DNA of 64,000 nucleotides. Source: Stentor roeselii. Lineage: Eukaryota > Ciliophora > Heterotrichea > Heterotrichida > Stentoridae. Below are positions 56,574-64,000 of this stretch, in pieces (positions within the stretch are counted from its first letter, which is position 1; each line of letters begins with the position of its first letter). Below the pieces are notes generated by a model. It was not told the DNA's origin. It worked only from the letters and a program-made list of their open reading frames with translations, and did no database searches. The DNA lies in contig RSEH01000050.1 in the NCBI GenBank assembly GCA_006503475.1, positions 123,110-187,109 on the forward strand, read 5' to 3'. A program made the position numbers and the translations under genes.

Positions 56574-57536
56574 CTACGGCCTTATATTTAAAACGCCATA
56601 GTTAATCAAAGGCTTCAACTTCTTTTTGAACGACTCAGAGTAGCCAGATGACAGACTGACATTAAGAGAATAAGGACTGATACTTTCGTTAGTTGTAGTA
56701 AAGCTAGCCAGGACAGTACTTCTCTTAAGCCTTCCATTCCCTTCAGAAACTTCAACAGAAGATATTTCCCTGCAAGACTTCTGTGATGAAGGTCCGCTCA
56801 TCTTCATCTTATCTCCATTAAAGAACTTCGGAGACCTGATACTTTTAACTGAAAGACAAGGAGTCGAGTCCTGACTTGTTGACTTTGACTTCAACGTGGG
56901 TCGAAAAGTGCAACACTCAGTCACCAAAGTTTCACTTTTTTCCTTCATTTCCTTGATTTTCTCGTTTTTCTTCTGAAGCCAGACCTGAGATCTTTCCTGA
57001 ACAGAAACACTTTTCGGTGAATTTAAAAGTCCTTCAGTTTCTTCATGCTTGAGTTCTAAAATTCGCTGATTCCTGGTGGAAATGTCGTCAGGCAAGGGAA
57101 TTGTCGAGTTTTCAGGACTAGTCAGCAGGACTTCTAAGCTTGGAAAAGTGATTTTTTCTTCTAAGGGACTCGTGAAGATCAGGTCGTATCTCTGGGCTTT
57201 CTTCGATATTATTTTCGGATAATTTCGAGAAGGGTTTAGAGTCGCCATCGAAAGTTTTACTTGTTTTGGCATCAAATTCGACGATTTCAGGATCTCGTGA
57301 GTCCTTTTTATGCGAGTGCTCGTCACTATCAGATTTGTTGAAGATTTACTTGCCAGGCGTCTTGACCTTTCGCTAATTTTAGGACCTGCCTGGGATTTTT
57401 TCAACTCTGACTGGACTTTGCGGATTTTCACCTGGCTTAGTTTGTTCTTTAGTTTTTGAGAACGATTCAGAAGAGAGTCTTCGATTTTCGGTTTAGGAGA
57501 GATGAGCGTTGAGCAGCTAGATTGTTTCTTGTCCAT
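56574..57536 (-). CDS. Hypothetical Ser/Lys-rich protein
   Basis: 320 aa. It is basic and Ser/Thr/Pro-rich with scattered short helices (LQKKNEKIKEMKEKSE near 187) and no recognised domain, and is probably disordered, as in cytoskeleton-associated phosphoproteins. A single unbroken frame, first ATG in AATAAATGGAC, ends TAG. A 467-bp gap separates it from the divergent MGSC gene. Confidence 0.72.
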   Translation of the reverse strand: MDKKQSSCSTLISPKPKIEDSLLNRSQKLKNKLSQVKIRKVQSELKKSQAGPKISERSRRLASKSSTNLIVTSTRIKRTHEILKSSNLMPKQVKLSMATLNPSRNYPKIISKKAQRYDLIFTSPLEEKITFPSLEVLLTSPENSTIPLPDDISTRNQRILELKHEETEGLLNSPKSVSVQERSQVWLQKKNEKIKEMKEKSETLVTECCTFRPTLKSKSTSQDSTPCLSVKSIRSPKFFNGDKMKMSGPSSQKSCREISSVEVSEGNGRLKRSTVLASFTTTNESISPYSLNVSLSSGYSESFKKKLKPLINYGVLNIRP

Positions 57537-58003
57537 TTATTTTCAAAGGAATGAGTAAAGAATGGGTTTGAATTAATTGTTTGTTGGATTTTTATTTGGA
57601 ATTTAATATTTTTTTAGTTTGGATGGAAATTTCGAGGAAAGTTTTAAAAGTTTGGAGTCGTTAGATGGCTTTGAAAAGGTTTGGACATTTTGGTGATGAT
57701 ATAGTTAAATAAAGATTGCATAAGAAATTTCATTGAATTCTTTTAATCGAGTAAATAGTGAGTAAAGATTATGCTTGTTTTGAGTGACTAGTAAAATTAA
57801 CTTTTATTTTTTGATTTGAAAAGAATAATTTTATTGAATTTTTTTATTTTCTTGAATTAATTGAGCCTGCAATTAATCTCATCCTGTTACCATAGCAATT
57901 ATTTCATTACTTGATTAGATATTTAAGGGTATTTCGTTTACATTTTCATTTCAAAATGGACCGATTCCGATATCTTAATTCGATCCAGATCATTAATTGT
58001 AAA
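57537..58003. other. Intergenic between divergent genes, nothing recognised
   Basis: 467 bp of AT-rich DNA. The reading frame of the downstream gene stays open up to 57911, but the Met-Gly-Ser-Cys start at 58004 is preferred. No repeat or RNA gene was seen. Confidence 0.55.
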
Positions 58004-58615
58004 ATGGGAAGTTGCATCAGTAAAGCTTCAAAAACAGCAAAGACCTGCCCGAACTCTTCATCAAAAGTTTCAATCAGAGAAGATTTAGTATCATGGCTGA
58101 TTTCTCTGCAACATCTAAGCAATAGCTGTGCCTCCGAGATCGAAAACTCTATTTTTTCAAACAATCCATCTATGCTAGTCCTTCTGAAGCTAAAACAGTC
58201 CTCCATAAAATCAACTCAGAATTCAATTCAATCTTGGATATCAAAGCTAGACGAACTGATTGAAAGCGATTTAGGCGCATTAAAAGTCTCAAAAACTCTG
58301 AAAAATTCGAAAAATTTTCATGACTCGGACCAGAAAAATGTCTCAAATAATGCAAAACCTGTGACTGCCCTGATCAATTCTTGCAATGATTTCATCAAAT
58401 CTTTGAAAACCAGTCCAGTTCTCGAAGGAGACCTCGAAAAACTGAAGACATGTCCTGAGCTGCAAGAAAGACTTGAAAAATCTCTGGCTTTAACTATTTC
58501 TGAAAGGAAAGAAATAGAGCAGCAGGCTTTGAATGAACTGAAAGACCATCAAATGAAGATAAAATCGGGTGGATTGATCAGGAAGAAATATAAAGCTAAT
58601 AATATGTATAAATAA
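58004..58615 (+). CDS. MGSC-type, probably lipid-anchored, helical protein
   Basis: 203 aa from the chosen ATG giving MGSCISKAS, with Gly2, Cys4 and Ser6, a good myristoylation/palmitoylation signature. An upstream in-frame ATG at 57911 would add 31 residues of non-conserved-looking sequence and hide the signal. The body is helical with Ser/Lys/Glu-rich segments and a basic C-terminus (IRKKYKANNMYK). No family was recognised. Its TAA (58613-58615) is immediately followed by the ATG of the next gene. Confidence 0.68.
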   Translation: MGSCISKASKTAKTCPNSSSKVSIREDLVSWLISLQHLSNSCASEIENSIFSNNPSMLVLLKLKQSSIKSTQNSIQSWISKLDELIESDLGALKVSKTLKNSKNFHDSDQKNVSNNAKPVTALINSCNDFIKSLKTSPVLEGDLEKLKTCPELQERLEKSLALTISERKEIEQQALNELKDHQMKIKSGGLIRKKYKANNMYK

Positions 58616-59005
58616 ATGGGACAAACCTGCAAAGCTGGAGTGGGCTCGTGTATGGACTGCACGTCCATCGGAGGACAAGAAATAATCAGTGAAGCTTCGC
58701 GAAAGTTCGAGATCAAAGCTGCACTTTCAAAGGAAGAACACACAGACCCTGTCATTCATTGTGTTGAACGACTTGACAAGCCCTTGGAATACTATGAAAA
58801 AGAGTTTCTTGTTGTTAAAAAGGATAAGGAAAGCAAAAAACTTTCTAGCTTGGATGACTCGTTTAGAAGCAGAGGGTCACCAAGACTCAAAATACTTTCT
58901 AGCAATGCTAGTGAAAAATCTGTGAATTTAATTGATAAGATTGATCGCACTACTGAAACTGATAAAACTTCTTCTTCTTTGTTTTTTAGTCCTCAGTTTA
59001 AGTAG
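58616..59005 (+). CDS. Hypothetical MG-protein abutting the upstream gene
   Basis: 129 aa, beginning MGQTCKAGVGSCMDC, with Gly2 and several early Cys, so lipid attachment is possible although residue 6 is Lys rather than Ser/Thr. The rest is acidic and Ser-rich with no known domain. The start codon directly follows the TAA of the upstream gene, and the TATAAATAAATGG string that ends the first gene resembles the start context of other genes. It ends TAG. It is the last dense-region gene before the subtelomere. Confidence 0.6.
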   Translation: MGQTCKAGVGSCMDCTSIGGQEIISEASRKFEIKAALSKEEHTDPVIHCVERLDKPLEYYEKEFLVVKKDKESKKLSSLDDSFRSRGSPRLKILSSNASEKSVNLIDKIDRTTETDKTSSSLFFSPQFK

Positions 59006-61084
59006 ATCCTAATTACAGATTAGTGTAAAGGTTCTGTTATAGCTTTTTGGTGTATTGGAAAATTTATATTTTGTTAAAACTTATGAAGGCGATTCTTAGC
59101 AGTTCCAGAATTTCTTTAATAATTTTATGGATAAGTGATTGAAAGACTCTAGTGTTTTATTAAATTAGTTTATAATAAATTATTGCCAAGCTTGTTGGAT
59201 AAGTCATCCTGAATATGGAATTTTTCTCACCACAGACTTGCAAGGCTTAGTTGGTCTAATCAGGTTATATGATCATCTCTTCCAAGAATATTAAAGATTT
59301 TATATGAAATCAATATCAAATTCTATGTTGAATCTGTATAGCATCTTACTTAAAGCATTGAGGAACGAAATCAGACAAGGATGATTTGTATTTCTAGCTG
59401 AAAAATGATTTTTCCTTAATGATTCTGGAATAATTTTGCATTTGAAGTGAATCAGTCATTGAAATTATCTAATTCTATTATGAAACAAGAACTAATCCTT
59501 TTTTCAATAATTTATCATTAGAGAGGTTTTATGAACTTTAAACTTCAAAGATCAATTTTCTGACGTATGGAATAGGACTTAAAATATCTTAGATTACGTT
59601 AGATTTAACAGAAGAAAGTAGAAGACAAATCTTTAAATCTAAAAATATATTAATTACTAACTAAAGAGTCAAGCCCAATTCACGATAGCTACACTCAGGT
59701 AGCGGCCCAGCCATTTTCTTGTCTCAGAGTTTGAGGGCTGGAGGTACAGAACTCAATCATAGAAACTTCGAACAAACCTTAGTACTATGCACATCGACTT
59801 ACCATAGTAAAAAAGCACTGATCATATGCGCAAATTAAAAAAGCATTTTCATTCAATTTTCATTATAATTCTTTACTTATATAAATCAAACAAATTATTA
59901 TATTATCATCGAGCACCGCATTCATATTCTATCAGAAGAAATCCACAAGTGTATCAAATACGAACCATAATCACCATTTACATTTTGCAATTCTCTCTCT
60001 AAATACTTGCCCGCCAACTTATTAATGGGCTTATACTCTATAGAGATCTATTATAGTGATATCCTTAGAATCAAGTATTTGAAAATTGATTTTTTGAATC
60101 TTGTTTTACTTGATTCCTTCGTCATTTATGCTGTAAAAGTATGAGCCAAGGCCTCATCACATCATTATTTTATAGCACATCTGGAAAATTAGAGTCTCAG
60201 AACCTCACTTCAAAAATTTCAAATAAATTGAATATCTTTAAAATAAAACTTTCTATGAACACAGATTCTCTTTATGATCATTTGTCTTAAAAAAGCTCGA
60301 GATTAAAAGTTGTCAGAACTGCTCATATAGTAACTGGAAATAGGGTGTTGATGATGCTATTGACTAGGATGAGATCTTCGTTAATTAGCTTGAATCACTT
60401 GGAATCATTAATAGTTTAGTCTCGAGCTAGTTCCTTCAATTGAGAGTACTTTTGACAGTTTTCAGTCGCAATTAGTAGATTTTGCTCAGAGAGTCTTCAA
60501 TTGCGAGATTATCAAAATTTTTAATTTACATAGGAGCTTTTGGCGAGAAAAGCATTCAACAAAGAGCTTTAGTTTAGCGTTTAATCTGGGACTATCAATT
60601 AGATAGGTCTGAAAAGGACTCTTAAGTTATCACCCAGTCAAATCTTACAGATGTTATTCAAGTTCACATTGATAAATACACATGCTGATTAAATATTCTT
60701 TTTTTAAAGCAGAAGTTGGATTTTTTTCGTCTTTAAAGTGCTTTATACCCCGCAGTTGATGGATGGTTACTTTATAAAATCTCAATCTTCTTGTTTATTC
60801 ACTAATATGATGAATGTAAGGATGCAATCAAAATTAATATCATTTATCTGCATATTAATCAATTACCTAATTAATTTCTCCTCATTCTGCACTCCGGGAA
60901 GAGATTCTCCCATCTTCTCCAGAAGGTCGGCCAGTCCTCACCTTGATGAGGTTTCTCGAGACATTTGGTTCGCAGGTTCCAAACTCCTACTAAATTACTG
61001 ATACAGCCTTCTATATTAATTACCTAAGTGTAGGTTACCTTCTTTGTTTTAGGTTACGATCTTCGATGTAGATTACTATCTTCG
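59006..61084. other. Gene-poor subtelomeric stretch
   Basis: About 2.1 kb without a supported protein gene. It contains a GC-richer hairpin-forming island (59665-59790), a second GC-richer patch near 60885-60990 with no identity, and a degenerate about 20-bp repeat at 61030-61105. A short open stretch at 60738-61001 is not convincing. No tRNA or rRNA was recognised. Confidence 0.55.
59665..59790. ncRNA. Candidate structured RNA or control element (unidentified)
   Basis: A GC-rich island in very AT-rich DNA. On the plus strand GCTAC-ACTCAG-GTAGC forms a perfect 5-bp hairpin, followed directly by CCAGCC...GGCTGG (6 bp, loop of about 24 nt). GAGTT...AACTC offers an alternative pairing across the second hairpin. 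It does not match what I know of tRNA, 5S, U1, U2, U4, U5, U6 or SRP RNA. Strand and extent are unknown. Confidence 0.25.
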
Positions 61085-61105
61085 TTATAGGTTACAATCT
61101 TGCTT
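61030..61105. repeat. Degenerate tandem repeat of about 20 bp, 4 copies
   Basis: TAGGTTAC, TAGGTTAC, TAGATTAC and TAGGTTAC recur about every 19-21 bp, separated by CTTC- or TTCG-containing spacers. It runs into the 3' end of the minus-strand gene at 61085. Confidence 0.6.
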
Positions 61106-61924
61106 TCTCATACCTATATATTTGATACAGTGAAAAAGAAAACTCCCGCTATCAGAAATTATAATATCATTCGTCCAATCTCCAAAAATACTAGAATCGA
61201 TCATGAACCCTCCCAGTTTTACTCTTTCTTGAAGTCCCATTTGGTTGAATCCTCTAATTATATGACCATATGTCTCAGCCAGCTTTCTTAAATCAATATT
61301 ATTATTCAATGATTTTATTTTCAAGTCTTTCTGAGCAAGACAACTATTAAGATCTTCAATTTTAGAGTCTTTTTTAGCAAGACGGCTATTGAGATCTTTA
61401 ATAGTAGAATCTTTTTGAGCAAGACGGCTATTGAGATCTTTAATATTAGAGTTTTTTTGATTAATTAATTGATTTAAATCATCAATTTGTTGATTGAGTG
61501 ATTTTGATTCATCTAATAATTTCTTTATTTCACATTCAGGAGAGATTGTTATATCTCCAGAAATAATTCCGGTTTGACTAATGAGAAATCTTATCATTTC
61601 TTCAGTGAAAGTAGATGCTATAAAATCAGAAGCATTTACAATATTTCGATTTTTATGTTTAAGATTCTTGATTGCTCTTCTGCAGGCATTCTCCAAAGCA
61701 TAAATTACCATGCTGGTACACTTTTGAATATACACAATATGCTCATGGATACAATCTTTAAGAATGCCTATAAACTCTATTTCTCTACTATTTAAATACC
61801 TTGGACCATGATCTGCATCTTTTTTGTGGGTTTTTGAGTGAGAAAAGCAAAGATATATCTTAATTTCACATTCTTCGCACAGAAATTCGAGCTCTTTCTT
61901 ACAGCCTTCAACATAGCAAGACAT
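61085..61924 (-). CDS. B-box-like zinc-binding coiled-coil protein
   Basis: 279 aa from the ATG at 61924 (MSCYVEGCKKELEF); the longer frame begins at TTG. Residues about 1-45 carry Cys and His in a B-box-like order (CYVEGCKKELEFLCEECE, then CFSHSKTHKKDADH). Helices follow, then about four 13-residue heptad-like repeats of the type IKDLNSRLAQKDS (about 155-215), and a C-terminal segment FGDWTNDIIISDSGSF. No RING is seen, so TRIM-like only in part. It is more AT-rich than interior genes and lies in the subtelomere, where multicopy families are common. The start is in TATAAATATG. Confidence 0.75.
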   Translation of the reverse strand: MSCYVEGCKKELEFLCEECEIKIYLCFSHSKTHKKDADHGPRYLNSREIEFIGILKDCIHEHIVYIQKCTSMVIYALENACRRAIKNLKHKNRNIVNASDFIASTFTEEMIRFLISQTGIISGDITISPECEIKKLLDESKSLNQQIDDLNQLINQKNSNIKDLNSRLAQKDSTIKDLNSRLAKKDSKIEDLNSCLAQKDLKIKSLNNNIDLRKLAETYGHIIRGFNQMGLQERVKLGGFMIDSSIFGDWTNDIIISDSGSFLFHCIKYIGMRKQDCNL

Positions 61925-62977
61925 ATTTATAGACAATTTTAGAACAAAAAGGTTTTAATATAGATAATTAAACAGGCTGATAAGAAATTTTATAAAATTT
62001 GTGTGTTTTGTATTATACTAGATTAAGACTGAGAAGGATTATTTCATAATTTCATACTTAAAACGTTATTAATCATAGCTGAAAGTTTATTGAAATCTGA
62101 TAATTATTTATAAATTCATTCATCATAAGTAAAATGATTTATATCTTCATCAATGAGGTTATCTAGATATAAGTATCCAGTTAATGAATTTTATGAAAAT
62201 ATAATTTTAATATATTATGCATGCAATGATCTACTTTTATAATGCACTTCAAGATTTACTAGCATTTATCATATTATTCTTTTTTTTTTAAATTAAATTA
62301 GTGTTAGAACTGGAAATGTTCCCTCCACTTATTCTTGGTGTCAAAAATTATATGAAAGATTAAAATGTGCATTTTCTTATATTCTCCGAGTTTCAACCAA
62401 AAGAATAAGGATAAAGCTTAGCCACAACGAGTTTCTTGTTTGCTAATGTAGTAATGTTGGATAATTGCTAGCTAGTGAGCTATTTAGACTAAAATTGACA
62501 CAAGAACTATATATGCTTCTGTTAATTAGTTTATTGTTCGTAAGTCATTATGACTTATTTACTCCAAAATATATAGCGTAATAGTTAAAAAGAGAAAGAT
62601 ATCTTAATAGATTTAATAATGAATCGCCAGTGCATCATCTTGATTCAAAAGGTTGGTTGTGATTCGAAATAATTTGAATAATTTAATAATTCATTTCATA
62701 ATAATCCTTAAATCATGGAGGTTTTAAGAAAGTTGTTTGAATATAAACTTTTTAATGCTTTTGATAGTAACAGCAGGAATTTGAAGGACATAAACAGGAA
62801 GTATATTGATTTATACCTGTTTTTGCCGTCGGAACGCAGCCTATTCCAAGTTCATCAAGTATCATTTCAGGTTGACAGTTGCAAGTTCCAACATACATGA
62901 GCTAGAAATTCCAGAATCTATATAATTCGAATATTGGTTTGATCCTGTAACTATTACAAAATACCACATGTAAAAAT
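61925..62977. other. AT-rich subtelomeric gap with possible broken coding remnant
   Basis: No intact gene. On the minus strand, 62755-62905 reads as a Cys-rich peptide (GTCNCQPEMILDELGIGC, then SCLCPSNSCC) in a frame different from the LamG-like gene just upstream, which suggests a detached or frameshifted continuation. The rest is AT-rich filler. Confidence 0.45.
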
Positions 62978-63574
62978 TTATTGATGGATGCACAGAGTAT
63001 CATATGTTAGAATTGATGCATGGATTGCTGAAATTAGTGAGGATGGTAATGCACTTGTATGTTTAGTAATCAAGTTTTCTCTGAAAACTAAATTAAGACT
63101 GTTTATTTCGTATGAGATTAGAATCCATTTACCTACGTAATTTTTACTGATAGGAATTGCATCGGTTGTGGTTGAAAACAAAGATTGACCATTTTTTAAC
63201 CATAAATGATACCTGGTTGAACTATCTCTGTGAATTCCTATTTTATAAGAAGTAGAAACGGATGAAGTATGGACAAAAATCGTTCCTACCATATTTTCCA
63301 TGCTTATCCAAAAAAGTATAGTGAAAGTAGTTGGAAGGGTATAGGAATTAGAAACTCCATTAGGAGTGAGTGTAATCGTGTTTTTAGGATTCATATAGAG
63401 ACCTCTGTCTGTAATCACTGTATCCCTTGTTGAATCGGCTATAGAAACTCCATTTACAGCATGTCTCCCATTCAGTGAATAATCAAATATCACCTGTCCA
63501 TAGTTTTTCCAAAACTTATACTCGATAAGCTTTTGCCCTAAACAAGCACCTATCAACATTAAAACAACAGCCAT
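62978..63574 (-). CDS. Secreted LamG/concanavalin-like protein, possibly truncated
   Basis: 198 aa. A signal peptide is predicted (MAVVLMLIGACLGQ), followed by a beta-sandwich typical of LamG-like domains: LIEYKFWKNYGQVIFDYSLN, DRGLYMNPKNTITL, TTFTILFWIS, IGIHRDSSTRYHLWL and KWILISYEI. In ciliates such domains usually head long Cys-rich surface proteins. Here the frame ends abruptly (TLCIHQ, TAA) where a last strand would be expected, and Cys-rich coding-like sequence follows in another frame. It is the gene nearest the telomere. Either a genuinely short secreted protein or a decaying subtelomeric copy. Confidence 0.65.
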   Translation of the reverse strand: MAVVLMLIGACLGQKLIEYKFWKNYGQVIFDYSLNGRHAVNGVSIADSTRDTVITDRGLYMNPKNTITLTPNGVSNSYTLPTTFTILFWISMENMVGTIFVHTSSVSTSYKIGIHRDSSTRYHLWLKNGQSLFSTTTDAIPISKNYVGKWILISYEINSLNLVFRENLITKHTSALPSSLISAIHASILTYDTLCIHQ

Positions 63575-63924
63575 TTATTATTTAAACATTTGAGACATAT
63601 TTTGAATACCTAAAAATATTTTCAACAGATTATCTCTAACAAAGATAAGCAAAATTAATTTTTGAAATTTTTCTGTTGTTTATGTAAGTTGATTTGTTCG
63701 GAAAGACAAATATTTTATCTATGAGCACTTTTAGAGATAGAACACTAGAAGAATAAAAGCTGCAGGGCTCCTAATGTGAACCAATATTTGTTGATACTCG
63801 ATAAAGTTTTAATATCATAAAATATATATTTAATATTATAGACATTTAAATTTTAGATAATGGTCTTCAGTTTCTAATGCTATCTTATCAAGAAGTTCCT
63901 ATTTAAACTTAGTTTTTCAACAAA
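63575..63924. other. Subtelomeric spacer, nothing recognised
   Basis: 350 bp of AT-rich DNA between the last gene's start and the telomere. No coding or repeat structure was seen. Confidence 0.65.
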
Positions 63925-64000
63925 GGGTGTTAGGGTGTTAGGGTGTTAGGGTGTTAGGGTGTTAGGGTGTTAGGGTGTTAGGGTGTTAGGGTGTTAGGGT
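63925..64000 (+). repeat. Telomere, (GGGTGTTA)n
   Basis: Nine and a half perfect 8-bp units with the G-rich strand running 5'->3' toward the window edge, as at a right chromosome end. The complementary unit CCCTAACA is the heterotrich (Stentor, Blepharisma) telomere repeat. The junction with unique sequence is at AACAAAGGG. Confidence 0.98.

Noticed and set aside
57911-58003. Upstream ATG giving 31 extra residues to the MGSC protein
   Set aside because: The internal MGSCISKAS start carries an acylation signal, and the extra residues look random.
60340-60360. AGGGTGTT as a telomerase RNA template or internal telomere
   Set aside because: It is a single 8-base match, shorter than the 1.5 repeats a template would need, on the G-rich sense only.
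60738-61001. 87-codon plus-strand frame in the subtelomere
   Set aside because: No domain, and composition changes mid-way where a GC-richer patch begins. It is more likely chance.
62715-62900. 61-codon plus-strand frame
   Set aside because: It lies opposite the Cys-rich remnant and shows no family.
1-64000. tRNA, rRNA, CRISPR, insertion sequences or prokaryotic operon signals
   Set aside because: None was recognised by eye. A tRNAscan-SE/Infernal run would be needed to exclude small RNA genes.
1-64000. UGA as a tryptophan codon throughout
   Set aside because: All recognised domains are uninterrupted using TGG for Trp, and no gene needs internal TGA. Not fully excluded because four genes end in TGA shortly before another stop.

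Overview
The window is nuclear DNA of a heterotrich ciliate, most likely Stentor or a close relative, and its right edge is the end of a macronuclear chromosome. Four observations point there. (1) Positions 63925-64000 are uninterrupted GGGTGTTA units, i.e. the (CCCTAACA)n telomere known from Stentor and Blepharisma. (2) Five gene models need introns of exactly 15 nt, each ending TAG and each with an A at intron position 10. (3) Genes are packed tightly on both strands in an AT-rich background. (4) The protein families are ciliate-typical: CDPK and SRPK kinases, several kinesins, an anoctamin, a cyclic-nucleotide-type channel and many coiled-coil proteins. About 40 genes end mostly in TAA or TAG. 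No in-frame TGA interrupts any recognisable domain, which favours the standard code (Stentor) over UGA=Trp (Blepharisma), but four genes that end in TGA leave some doubt.

Layout. 1-4408: an edge-truncated FAM135-type protein diverging from an anoctamin. 4418-13798: three minus-strand genes, namely a giant Ser/Lys-rich EF-hand/coiled-coil protein with a 14 x 60 bp array, a coiled-coil protein and a ClC channel. 13799-15584: AT-rich gap. 15585-29983: two unknown proteins, an SRPK, coiled-coil proteins, a spliced CDPK diverging by 17 bp from a second MGCC protein, an oxysterol-binding protein, a TPR protein, and an RquA-like enzyme (rhodoquinone synthesis). 29984-31528: gap. 31529-43246: BolA, kinesin, a WD40/HMG-type fusion, a cAMP-receptor-like 7TM protein, a K+ channel of the cyclic-nucleotide family, SDHAF2, unknown proteins, and a mitochondrial FtsH/YME1-like protein whose zinc site is destroyed. 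43542-56415: a dual-specificity phosphatase, a spliced mitochondrial-looking helical protein, a DacA-like S11 peptidase, two tandem DHHC acyltransferases, a pseudokinase, and two tandem kinesin-1-like genes. 56574-59005: unknown proteins, including two abutting MG- proteins. 59006-63924: gene-poor subtelomere with a B-box-like coiled-coil protein, a secreted LamG-like fragment and a GC-rich structured island.

Themes. Membrane signalling: N-terminal Met-Gly(-Cys) proteins, two DHHC palmitoyltransferases, a CDPK, a 7TM receptor and channels. Mitochondria: RquA, SDHAF2, BolA, the inactive FtsH and a helical presequence protein. RquA plus an SDH flavinylation factor fits a mitochondrion able to run complex II as fumarate reductase under low oxygen. 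Microtubules: three kinesins and several coiled-coil proteins. Compactness is extreme. Convergent genes share stop codons, one tandem pair is joined TAA-ATG, and many start codons sit inside or just after a TATAAA-like string.
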